Below, in pieces: positions 44,668 through 52,499 of a DNA stretch of 64,000 bases. Numbering within the stretch: position 1 is the stretch's first letter; each line of letters begins with the position of its first letter. Made by a program: the position numbers and the translations under genes. Below the pieces are notes generated by a model that did not search any database, was not told the origin of the DNA, and saw only the letters and a list, made by a program, of their open reading frames with translations. The stretch comes from an uncultured Rhodospirillaceae bacterium. Lineage in GTDB: Bacteria; Pseudomonadota; Alphaproteobacteria; Rhodospirillales; Casp-alpha2. The stretch covers positions 23,692 to 87,691 of the forward strand of contig CAJWCU010000016.1 in NCBI GenBank assembly GCA_913030825.1, in the 5' to 3' direction.

Positions 44668-47600
44668 CTAGCGGCCCAGCATGTGGCTCAGATCCAGTTT
44701 CTTGGCTCGGGTCATGACGTCCTTCATCATTTTCTGCCGCAATTTCTGTTGTTTGCGGATCAGTTCTGATACCTGTTTGACAGACATGTTCTCGAACTTC
44801 GCTTCGGGTGCCTGGGAGGCGGCGCCAAAAGCCCAGATTTCATTGTTCGTGTCGGTCGCGAGCGGCAAACCGTCCTTGTCCAAGGTCAGGTTCGACAGGT
44901 TTTTTCCCGGCAGTTTGTGCCAGGTCTTGCCGTCCCACACCCAGGGTGCCCGGTCCATTCCGATGACCATGACCACACCGCTGGCCGAAACGGCGATGTC
45001 GGTGGCCTTGCCCGGCATGTGCACCCATTTCTTCCCGTCGAACCGGTAGATATCATTCTTGTTGTTAACGACCCAGGCCTGGCCATCGGGATCAACGTCG
45101 ACGCGCAGGGCGGAGCCGTCGATCTTTTTCCACTTGGACCCGTCAAGGCGGTAGATGCCATACCCCCCGCCTTCCTTGGACCAGCCGATGACCCAGACCC
45201 TGCCGTTGGCGCCGACGCCGATGTCACGGGCCCGGCCAGGCGTTTGGTTCCAGGAATGGCCGTTCCACGACCAGATCGTGCCGTCCTTGGCAACCGCCCA
45301 GGTGTCGCCCTTCGGCCCCATATCCAGGCGCACGATCCCGCCCTTGACGCGGTACCAGTCCTTTCCGGTCCAGCTATACGGACGGCTGTCGGTTCCCGCG
45401 ACCCAGACCGAGCCGTTGGCGCCGGCGCCGATGTCCACGGCCTTGCCCGGCAGTTTGACCCAGTCGGCGCCGCCCTCCGCCAGTAGTTTTTCAAGCTGTT
45501 CGCGCTGTTTCTTGTCGGCGATGTCGCGAAGTTTCTCCCGCACTTCGATCAAGCGCTTGCGCTCGGCTTCGTGTTTCACTCTTCGGGCGCGCGTATCCTC
45601 GTCAATGCTCTGGCCTACGGACAACTCGGCGTCTTTCGGATCGGTTTCGATGTTGCCGTTGGCCTCGACCGCCTGCTCGGCGGACTTGTCCGCCCGGGCC
45701 TGACGTTCAAGGTACAGCTTGTTGACCCGGTCCAGCAGTTCATGGGGCGTGATCTGGGCCTCCTCGGCCTTCTTAATGACCGCCTTGACCGCGGCACCAA
45801 GCGCGATGACCTCGAACTGCTTGGCGTTGAACTTCCAATCGGTCAGCGAGAACGCCAAGCGGTTCTTGTAGGACTTGCCGGCCAGCTTGAACTTCATGTC
45901 CAGGACAACCGGGTGACCTTGGAGGCCCTTGTTCAGCGATCCCTGGATGGCGCTTTCCTCCAGCGCGAAGAGATCCGCCTTGGCGACGGCGGAAACGCCG
46001 AACTTCAGCAAGTCGGTGAAATTGCCGATCCCTTTCACGGTCTGCTTGGCCGCTTCCAGCGTGCCCAGGGCGACCTCTTTCGCGGCGATCAGCCCCGCAA
46101 CCCTGGGGTCCAGGTCGACAGGCAGGGACTCGAGCCCTTTGCGCAGGGCTTCGACCGTTTTCTGCGCCGTCGCCTTGGCTGTGACGACGCCGGCTTTCTT
46201 GCCCTCGGCAACGACCAGTTCGGCTCGCGGCTTGGTGTTGTTCGCCTCGCAGATGGCCCGGGCCGGCAGGTCGGCGATGCTCTTGTGCTCCTGACACTTC
46301 CATTTGTACTTGTACCAAATACAGGCGCCCAGCAGGCGCTTGCCGCAGCCGTTGCGCACCGGCTTGCCCCAGACGCAGATCCTTTTGTTCTGATTGCAGG
46401 ACTTGATCTCGCTTTTGAAGTGGTGGATGTCGCGGTCGAAGCCGTCGATGGTTTTCTGCAACTTGGCGACCTCGGCCTCGGCCTTCTTCAAACGGTCGAT
46501 GGACGGCTGGCGTTCGTTCTTGACGATGTCGCGCTGGGACTTGATCTGGCTGTCCAGATGGTCGACCTCCTTCTGCGCCTTCTCCAGGTCCTTGATGGCG
46601 CCGTTCAGGCCGGGCTTCAGGCTGTCGAAGGCTTTTTCAACCGCCTTCCGCCCCTCGTCCTTGATCCATTTTCCGGGATCGGATTTCAAGCTCGCGCGGA
46701 GGCGCAGGTCTGTCTTGGAGAAATCGTGCGCACCCCAATCGATATCGCCGCCGGTGGTCGCGCCGAAGGAATAGGCGAAGACGTCACCGAACTGCTGAAG
46801 CGAGGCGACGTCGATGACCGTATCTCGGGCATCGACCCTTAACTTGGTTACGACCCCCAAAATTTCGGACTCGGATTCGATCGCGAAACGCGGCTTTTCC
46901 GTCGCCTTCACGGCCATGTCGAGAACGTTGTTCTTCAATGCCAGAGGGCCGAGCGCGATTTCGTCCAGGTCGGCCTTGGCCGCCATGCCCGTCACGTCCA
47001 GGTTGACGTCTAGTTCACCCAAACGCTTGGTCGGGTTGAGGAAGTAGAAGTCTCCCTTGAGCCGGGTGCCGCCGCCCGTGATCTGCAATTCCGGAACGGA
47101 CACGCCGGGACCGGCAAATGCGATATCAACGTTGTGGAACTCCGCCACAGGCAGGCCGTCGGTATCCAGTTTCTGGCCGTCGGCCTTGGCAATCTCCGCC
47201 GCCACGGCGGCCACATCCGACAGACCCAGGATGTTGATCCCGGCGCGGAATGCGGCGCCGACGCTGTTCAAGGTTCCCCCCAGCGTGACCTCTTTGCTAC
47301 CCATCACGGTCAGGCCCGTGAACGAAACCTGCGGGCCCGTCACGCCGCCGGAGGCGGACATGGTTGTCCCCGGTTTCAGGGTCAGGCCCTTGATGCCATA
47401 GGGATCGGCCCAATCCTCTTTGGCGGTGGCGCGCATGGCGATGGACGCGGCACCGGCCGGACTGACCGTAAAGGCCAGATCGGTGACGAACTCGATGGCT
47501 CTATTGCCGTCCTTGATGGGCAGGGTTTCCTCAACCTTTACGCCGAGGGCCGGCTGGCCTTCCAAGTATTCCATGAACACCGCGGGGGCGTTCGTTGGCT

Positions 47601-49245
47601 GCGGCAGTTTGAGAAAACCCAGGTCCGGCATGGTCAGTTTCGAAAAACCGCCGGACACCCGAAGCGACGGCTTTTCCTTCTTATCGAACACGCCTTCGAT
47701 ACCGCCCAGCAGGATCACCTCGTCCGGCGTCCCGAAGGTCTTGAGCACCTTGCCCACCTCGCCGGCGTCGTCCGGGCGAAAGACGCCGGCGACATTGATC
47801 CCGGACGCCAAGGGCAACGCCATGTCGTCGTCGGGAAGCGGGCCTTTCAGGAACTGGCGCACCTTCTTGGGCAGGTCCTTAACCTTGCCCTTGAAGCCGG
47901 GCTTGCTGACAATCACGGCGGCCTTGGTGATGCGCGCCTTGTCGATGACCGTGCCTTTCAGCTCCTTGACGATCGTCGCCGGCGACAAGTTGTCGCGCAG
48001 CGCCGTGAAATTCCAACCCTTGGGCCGGTTCGTCTGGAAAAACAGGACCGATGCCCGGTCGATGGAAAGCGCCTCAACGGTCAGTTTGCCGCCGATCGCC
48101 TTGGGTGAAATGACCGGGTCTTCCAGCTTGACCCCCTTGATTCCGGGAATGTCCTTGAGACCCGGAATCCGTTCCAGATCCATGCTGAACTTGGGGAAAC
48201 TAAAGTACGGATTACCAAGCCGCTTGCCGTCGATTTCAACCGAGGCCTCGACCGGAATATTCTTGACGTCGTTGACCCGCCCCTTGGCCGTCATGCTGAT
48301 TTTCAGGGTTGGGTCGCCAAGCGGCTGTTTGCGGATGACGTCGGCGTCCAGCTTCACCTCGGTCAGCGACACCCAGGGCAGGTCGAACAGCTTCGGCCAA
48401 TCGATCCAATCGAGACTGCCGAAATGGATTCCGGTGTCGAGCCGCCCGGAGATTCGTACCGCGGGATAGGTCTTCTTGCCCAGGTCGCCCAGGTTCATTT
48501 CAATGTCGGACATCAACGAAGCGACGATGGCGCCGGTTGTCTGGCCCAGGACATCGCGTTCCCGCCGGATGTCGAATTTGGAATTGGCGAATTTGAACGG
48601 CAGATAGAAATCCGGCGTCAGGTCGGGCAGCGAGAAATCGATCTTCAGATACGCCAGCAGCGCCTTCCAATCGATGTTGATGTTCGGCAGGACGATCCCG
48701 GTGATGTCGAGAAAATCCGTCGTCAACGGCCCCTTGATGACGCGCGACGTCTTCTTCACACCCATCGATTTGAACAGAGTGTCGAACGGGCTCTTGTCCT
48801 TGATCTCCACGGACGAGGCAAAGTAGACCCCGTCCCGCAGGTCCAGGGGAAAGACCTTGGAGTTGGCCCCTCCCAACGCCTTTACCAAAGGTGCCGGGAG
48901 GTCCGCCGCCTTGACGTTGCTGCCACCGCTGCCCTTGGGGATGGCAAAGAAGGCCGCGCCCTTGAATTCGAAATCCTGGAACAGGTCCTTTTCTGTCTTA
49001 CCGTTCAGATGGTCGGAGAAATTGAACGCGTCGAACACCAAGACAGTGACGGGTTTGGTCTTGCCCTTGGGCTTGTATTCGACTGCCGTGACGTCGGTGT
49101 TCTTGTATCTCAGGTTTCCAGCGACAAAGTCCTTGCCGGTCGTCTTGCCGGTCAGGTTCAAGTCCTTTACCGCGGCCGAGACCGGCGAACCGAAAACCGC
49201 CAGCAGGCCACAGATCGCCAGAAAAGCCGATACGCGTCGTAACAT
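44668..49245 (-). CDS. Giant exported protein with coiled coil, Cys-rich segment and tectonin repeats
   Basis: 1525 residues from the ATG at 49245, which has GGGGAG 8 bases upstream (a second ATG at 49251 is too close to it). The signal peptide (about 1-25) ends Pro-Val-Ser-Ala-Ala. About 30-860 is a long beta-rich region of repeated amphipathic strands, for example VRISGRLDTGIHFGSLDW and VTLGGTLNSVGAAFRAGI, loosely recalling AsmA/TamB-like proteins. A coiled coil (about 868-945) precedes a segment with eight Cys (about 948-997). After a further helical region, six tectonin-type repeats (about 1260-1470) alternate WxKLPGKAxDIGxGANGxVWV with an Asp-rich version, forming a probable six-bladed propeller. 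The tail is lysine-rich. Tectonin propellers bind glycans or lipids such as LPS. The whole protein has no family I recognise. tRNA-Gly follows. Confidence 0.75.
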   Translation of the reverse strand: MLRRVSAFLAICGLLAVFGSPVSAAVKDLNLTGKTTGKDFVAGNLRYKNTDVTAVEYKPKGKTKPVTVLVFDAFNFSDHLNGKTEKDLFQDFEFKGAAFFAIPKGSGGSNVKAADLPAPLVKALGGANSKVFPLDLRDGVYFASSVEIKDKSPFDTLFKSMGVKKTSRVIKGPLTTDFLDITGIVLPNINIDWKALLAYLKIDFSLPDLTPDFYLPFKFANSKFDIRRERDVLGQTTGAIVASLMSDIEMNLGDLGKKTYPAVRISGRLDTGIHFGSLDWIDWPKLFDLPWVSLTEVKLDADVIRKQPLGDPTLKISMTAKGRVNDVKNIPVEASVEIDGKRLGNPYFSFPKFSMDLERIPGLKDIPGIKGVKLEDPVISPKAIGGKLTVEALSIDRASVLFFQTNRPKGWNFTALRDNLSPATIVKELKGTVIDKARITKAAVIVSKPGFKGKVKDLPKKVRQFLKGPLPDDDMALPLASGINVAGVFRPDDAGEVGKVLKTFGTPDEVILLGGIEGVFDKKEKPSLRVSGGFSKLTMPDLGFLKLPQPTNAPAVFMEYLEGQPALGVKVEETLPIKDGNRAIEFVTDLAFTVSPAGAASIAMRATAKEDWADPYGIKGLTLKPGTTMSASGGVTGPQVSFTGLTVMGSKEVTLGGTLNSVGAAFRAGINILGLSDVAAVAAEIAKADGQKLDTDGLPVAEFHNVDIAFAGPGVSVPELQITGGGTRLKGDFYFLNPTKRLGELDVNLDVTGMAAKADLDEIALGPLALKNNVLDMAVKATEKPRFAIESESEILGVVTKLRVDARDTVIDVASLQQFGDVFAYSFGATTGGDIDWGAHDFSKTDLRLRASLKSDPGKWIKDEGRKAVEKAFDSLKPGLNGAIKDLEKAQKEVDHLDSQIKSQRDIVKNERQPSIDRLKKAEAEVAKLQKTIDGFDRDIHHFKSEIKSCNQNKRICVWGKPVRNGCGKRLLGACIWYKYKWKCQEHKSIADLPARAICEANNTKPRAELVVAEGKKAGVVTAKATAQKTVEALRKGLESLPVDLDPRVAGLIAAKEVALGTLEAAKQTVKGIGNFTDLLKFGVSAVAKADLFALEESAIQGSLNKGLQGHPVVLDMKFKLAGKSYKNRLAFSLTDWKFNAKQFEVIALGAAVKAVIKKAEEAQITPHELLDRVNKLYLERQARADKSAEQAVEANGNIETDPKDAELSVGQSIDEDTRARRVKHEAERKRLIEVREKLRDIADKKQREQLEKLLAEGGADWVKLPGKAVDIGAGANGSVWVAGTDSRPYSWTGKDWYRVKGGIVRLDMGPKGDTWAVAKDGTIWSWNGHSWNQTPGRARDIGVGANGRVWVIGWSKEGGGYGIYRLDGSKWKKIDGSALRVDVDPDGQAWVVNNKNDIYRFDGKKWVHMPGKATDIAVSASGVVMVIGMDRAPWVWDGKTWHKLPGKNLSNLTLDKDGLPLATDTNNEIWAFGAASQAPEAKFENMSVKQVSELIRKQQKLRQKMMKDVMTRAKKLDLSHMLGR

Positions 49246-49539
49246 GGTCATTCTCCCCACTGATTGTTGACCAAGGCCAACGGCGTCGCCCACCCCCTTA
49301 AGGGGCCAGGCTGTTGCAGGGTTTGATCATGAATTCCAGGAACCGGACCGCGAATGCGTCCCGCACCAGCCCTTCCCCCTTGTCGCTGGTATTTTACACG
49401 CTTCTGCCGACGTGCCGCATATTAGAAAAACATAAAAATAGTCCCCATCACAAGTCCCGCGGCCTAGCCATCCGCACCTCCGCTCGCATCACAAAAATGT
49501 TTATGGCCGCCCTGGCGTTCCATCGGCTAAAGAGTCCTG

Positions 49540-50490
49540 ATGCTTGATGCCGCAGATTCCATACTGGCCCCGGACAAGTTCCGTGATCCCCGCGTCACGG
49601 CGCGGGGCGAGACGCGCGCGCGCGTAACGCTCAAACGCCTGGAGACGCTGTGGATCAATACCGGCAGCCTGTGCAACATCGAATGCGCCGGCTGCTACAT
49701 CGAAAGCAGCCCGAAGAACGACCGCCTGGCCTATATCACCCGCGCCGAGGTTGCGGCCTATCTGGACGAAATCGAACGGGACGGCCTGGGCACACAGGAA
49801 ATCGGCTTCACCGGCGGCGAGCCGTTCATGAACAAGGACATGGCCGCGATGGCGGGCGACGCGCTGGCGCGCGGCTTCCGCGTGCTGATCCTGAGCAACG
49901 CCATGAAACCCCTGTGGCACAACCGGGTGGCCATTGCCGATCTGCGCGCCCGCCACGGTGACGCCCTGGCGATCCGCGTCTCCGTCGATCATTTCACCCC
50001 CGAAGGGCATGAAGCGATCCGGGGCAAGGACAGCTGGGTCCCGATGATCCGGGGTTTGGCCTGGCTGGCCCGTGAAGGGGTCAACCTTTCCGTCGCCGCC
50101 CGCCAACCGATCGGCGAGAGCGAGGCCCAGACCCGGGCCGGGTTCAAAGCCCTGTTCGCCGCCGAAGGCATCGATATGGACGCCGCCTCCACGACCGACC
50201 TGGTGATTTTCCCGGACATGGACGCGGCCCGAGACGTGCCCGAAATCACCGAGGCCTGCTGGAGCATCCTGGACATCGATCCGGGGGCGATGATGTGCGC
50301 GTCGTCGCGCATGGTGGTCAAGCGCAAGGATGCGGCCGCCCCCGTGGTCCTGCCCTGCACGCTTCTGCCCTATGACCTGCAATTCGAAATGGGGCCCACG
50401 CTCGGCGATGCCGGCGGGCCGGTCGCCCTCAACCATCCCCATTGCGCCACCTTCTGCGTGCTCGGCGGCGCCAGTTGTTCCGGAGGCTGA
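49540..50490 (+). CDS. Radical SAM enzyme of the inositol cluster
   Basis: 316 residues. The [4Fe-4S] motif is Cys45-x3-Cys49-x2-Cys52 (SLCNIECAGC), followed by EIGFTGGEPFMNKDM, the glycine-rich SAM-binding motif, and IRVSVDHFTPEGHE. The C-terminus has more Cys (one in MMCASSRM, one in LPCTLLPYD, and a cluster in HCATFCVLGGASCSGG) that could hold an auxiliary cluster, as in SPASM-type enzymes. The reaction and substrate are unknown. It starts a three-gene run: the metallophosphoesterase-like gene begins 4 bases after its stop, with its ribosome binding site inside this gene. Position suggests a role in making or modifying the inositol product, which is inference. Confidence 0.82.
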   Translation: MLDAADSILAPDKFRDPRVTARGETRARVTLKRLETLWINTGSLCNIECAGCYIESSPKNDRLAYITRAEVAAYLDEIERDGLGTQEIGFTGGEPFMNKDMAAMAGDALARGFRVLILSNAMKPLWHNRVAIADLRARHGDALAIRVSVDHFTPEGHEAIRGKDSWVPMIRGLAWLAREGVNLSVAARQPIGESEAQTRAGFKALFAAEGIDMDAASTTDLVIFPDMDAARDVPEITEACWSILDIDPGAMMCASSRMVVKRKDAAAPVVLPCTLLPYDLQFEMGPTLGDAGGPVALNHPHCATFCVLGGASCSGG

Positions 50491-50494
50491 CCCC

Positions 50495-51403
50495 ATGACT
50501 CCATCCATCGACATCGGCCATATCGCCCGCCCATCCCTGGACCTGGGGCCGCTCGACGGGCCGGTGCTGCTGTTCGGCGGACCCTACAGCAACCTTCAGG
50601 CGACCGAGGCTCTGCGTGCCGAGGCGGAACGCCTGGGCATTCCCCCATCGAATGTGATCTGCACCGGCGACGTCGTAGCCTATTGCGGCGACCCGGACGC
50701 GACCATCGACGCGATCCGCGATTGGGGCTGCGCCGTCGCCATGGGCAATTGCGAGGAAGCCTTGGGCGAAGGCGGCGAGGATTGCCGCTGCGGCTTCGAG
50801 AAGGGATCGCAATGCGACCTTTTGTCCGTGCGCTGGTTCGCTCATGCTTCGGCCCGGGTCTCGGCGGATCAGAAAGCCTGGATGGCGGCCCTGCCCCACC
50901 CCGTCACCTTTGAATTGGCGGGGGCGCGGGTCGCCGTCGTGCACGGACATTCCCGCGATATTTCCGAATGGGTCTTCGCCTCGACCCCGGAAGCCGAAAA
51001 GCGTGTCGCGCTGGATGACCTGGACGCCGACATCGTGGTTGCCGGCCATTCCGGCCTGCCGTTTACCCAGGTCCTGGCCGATGGGCGCATGTGGCACAAC
51101 CCGGGGGTCATCGGGGTGCCCGCCAACGACGGTACGCCACGGGTCTGGTATTCAATCATGGAGCCGGGCGCGGATGGGGTGACCGTGCGCCACCTGGCGC
51201 TGGATTACGATTTCGAAGGCGCGCGCGCCCGCATGATCGCGGAAGACCTGCCCGACGCCTACCGCAAGACCCTGGCCAACGGCCTGTGGCCCAACCTGGA
51301 CGTTCTGCCGACGGCGGAAAGTGAAGCCACGGGCCATGCGATCCGCGAAACCGCCGTGACTTGGTCAAATCCCTTGCACGCCTTGGAACGGCGGGTACAG
51401 TAG
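50495..51403 (+). CDS. Divergent metallophosphoesterase-family protein
   Basis: 302 residues from the ATG at 50495 (GGAGG 9 bases upstream). Calcineurin-like blocks are present: CTGDVVAYCGDPDATIDAI, AVAMGNCEEALGEG (in place of the usual GNHE), VVHGHSRD and AGHSGLPFTQ. The first motif, normally Asp-x-His-(S/G)-Asn, reads GGPYSNLQAT, so the two metal ligands there are gone and the usual two-metal centre is incomplete. A Cys-rich insertion (DCRCGFEKGSQCD) follows the third block. It may be a phosphatase that uses one metal, or a non-catalytic protein. In an inositol-phosphodiester pathway, a phosphatase would be needed to remove the last phosphate. It is followed 7 bases later by the CDP-alcohol phosphotransferase gene. 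Confidence 0.75.
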   Translation: MTPSIDIGHIARPSLDLGPLDGPVLLFGGPYSNLQATEALRAEAERLGIPPSNVICTGDVVAYCGDPDATIDAIRDWGCAVAMGNCEEALGEGGEDCRCGFEKGSQCDLLSVRWFAHASARVSADQKAWMAALPHPVTFELAGARVAVVHGHSRDISEWVFASTPEAEKRVALDDLDADIVVAGHSGLPFTQVLADGRMWHNPGVIGVPANDGTPRVWYSIMEPGADGVTVRHLALDYDFEGARARMIAEDLPDAYRKTLANGLWPNLDVLPTAESEATGHAIRETAVTWSNPLHALERRVQ

Positions 51404-51410
51404 CGCCCAA

Positions 51411-52499
51411 ATGGCGCTTTCATATTCTTCGGCGGCCTCCGGCGCACCCGGGTCCGCCCCCCTCCTCCACATCGATGCCCGCGCCGACCGGCTGGGCCCG
51501 GTCGATCCCGGCCAAAAAATTCTCGGCCTGACCGTGTTGAAGCGTCTTGTGCTTGCCGCCAAGAAGGGCGGGTTCGACGCCGTGCAGGTCGCGGGGGACG
51601 CCGCATTGAAGCCGCTTCTGGACGGCACGGATGCCGTCCTCATCGGCCCCGACACACCGCCGCCGACGAGCGCCGCCACCGCCCCGGCCAGCCTGCTCGG
51701 AGAGGTCGGATGGCTGGCCGAATTGGCGGCCCGTCCGGGAGATGTGGAGGATACCGTTTTTCAAAACCCTCCGCTCAACCTCGCGCAAAATCCGGACACC
51801 CGCCAGGCGGAGCAGCGGCTGCTTAGCGCCTTGGTCAAGGAGACGGACGGGTTCATGTCGCGCCGGTTTGCCCGGCCACTATCGCTGCGCCTGTCGCGGA
51901 TACTGTCCCGGTGCGGTGTAACGCCAAATCAAATGACCCTGGTCAGCACTGCGATCGGCGTTTCGGCGGCCCCCTTCTTCCTGTCGCCCAGCCCGCTGAT
52001 GCAGTCGATCGGCGGCTTGCTGTTCGTGGTGCATTCGGTGGTCGACGGCTGTGACGGGGAACTGGCGCGGCTGAGTTTCCGGGAATCGCGGCTGGGCGGC
52101 CTGTTGGATTTCTGGGGGGACAATCTGGTCCATGTCGCCGTGTTCGCGGCCATGGGCCTGGGCTGGGCGATGGCGATCGACGCCGTCTGGCCGCTCTATC
52201 TGACGGCCCTCGCCCTGATCGGGACCGGCGGGTCGGCGGCCGCGGTCTATTGGTTCACCTTGCGCGAAAAGTCCGCGGCGGGGCCGGTCTACACCTCGGT
52301 GTCCAGCGGCCCGCCCGACCGTCTGTCGAAGCAGTTGGACGCCCTGTCGCGGCGGGATTTCATCTACCTTGTCTTCGTCCTGTCCCTGTTCGGAAAGGCG
52401 GCCTGGTTCCTTGCCCTCACCGCCGTGGGGGCACCGGTGTTTCTGATCCTCGTGCTGGTTCTCGCGGCGAAAAAACGCCGCGCCGTCCCGTCGGCCTAG
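51411..52499 (+). CDS. CDP-alcohol phosphotransferase with degenerate N-terminal nucleotidyltransferase-like region
   Basis: 362 residues. The membrane-embedded CDP-alcohol phosphotransferase domain (about 145-360, five to six helices) has the full signature DG-x2-AR-x8-G-x3-D-x3-D in DGELARLSFRESRLGG followed by LLDFWGDN (near 214-237). The enzyme moves the phospho-alcohol of a CDP-alcohol onto an acceptor hydroxyl. The first 135 residues contain KILGLTVLKRLVLAAKKGGF and VQVAGD, resembling a nucleotidyltransferase core that has lost the GxGxR and Lys motifs. In the archaeal/bacterial IPCT-DIPPS fusion an active cytidylyltransferase occupies this place. The active one here is fused instead to the inositol-phosphate synthase next door. 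The likely donor is CDP-inositol; the acceptor (inositol phosphate, a lipid or another alcohol) is unknown. Confidence 0.82.
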   Translation: MALSYSSAASGAPGSAPLLHIDARADRLGPVDPGQKILGLTVLKRLVLAAKKGGFDAVQVAGDAALKPLLDGTDAVLIGPDTPPPTSAATAPASLLGEVGWLAELAARPGDVEDTVFQNPPLNLAQNPDTRQAEQRLLSALVKETDGFMSRRFARPLSLRLSRILSRCGVTPNQMTLVSTAIGVSAAPFFLSPSPLMQSIGGLLFVVHSVVDGCDGELARLSFRESRLGGLLDFWGDNLVHVAVFAAMGLGWAMAIDAVWPLYLTALALIGTGGSAAAVYWFTLREKSAAGPVYTSVSSGPPDRLSKQLDALSRRDFIYLVFVLSLFGKAAWFLALTAVGAPVFLILVLVLAAKKRRAVPSA

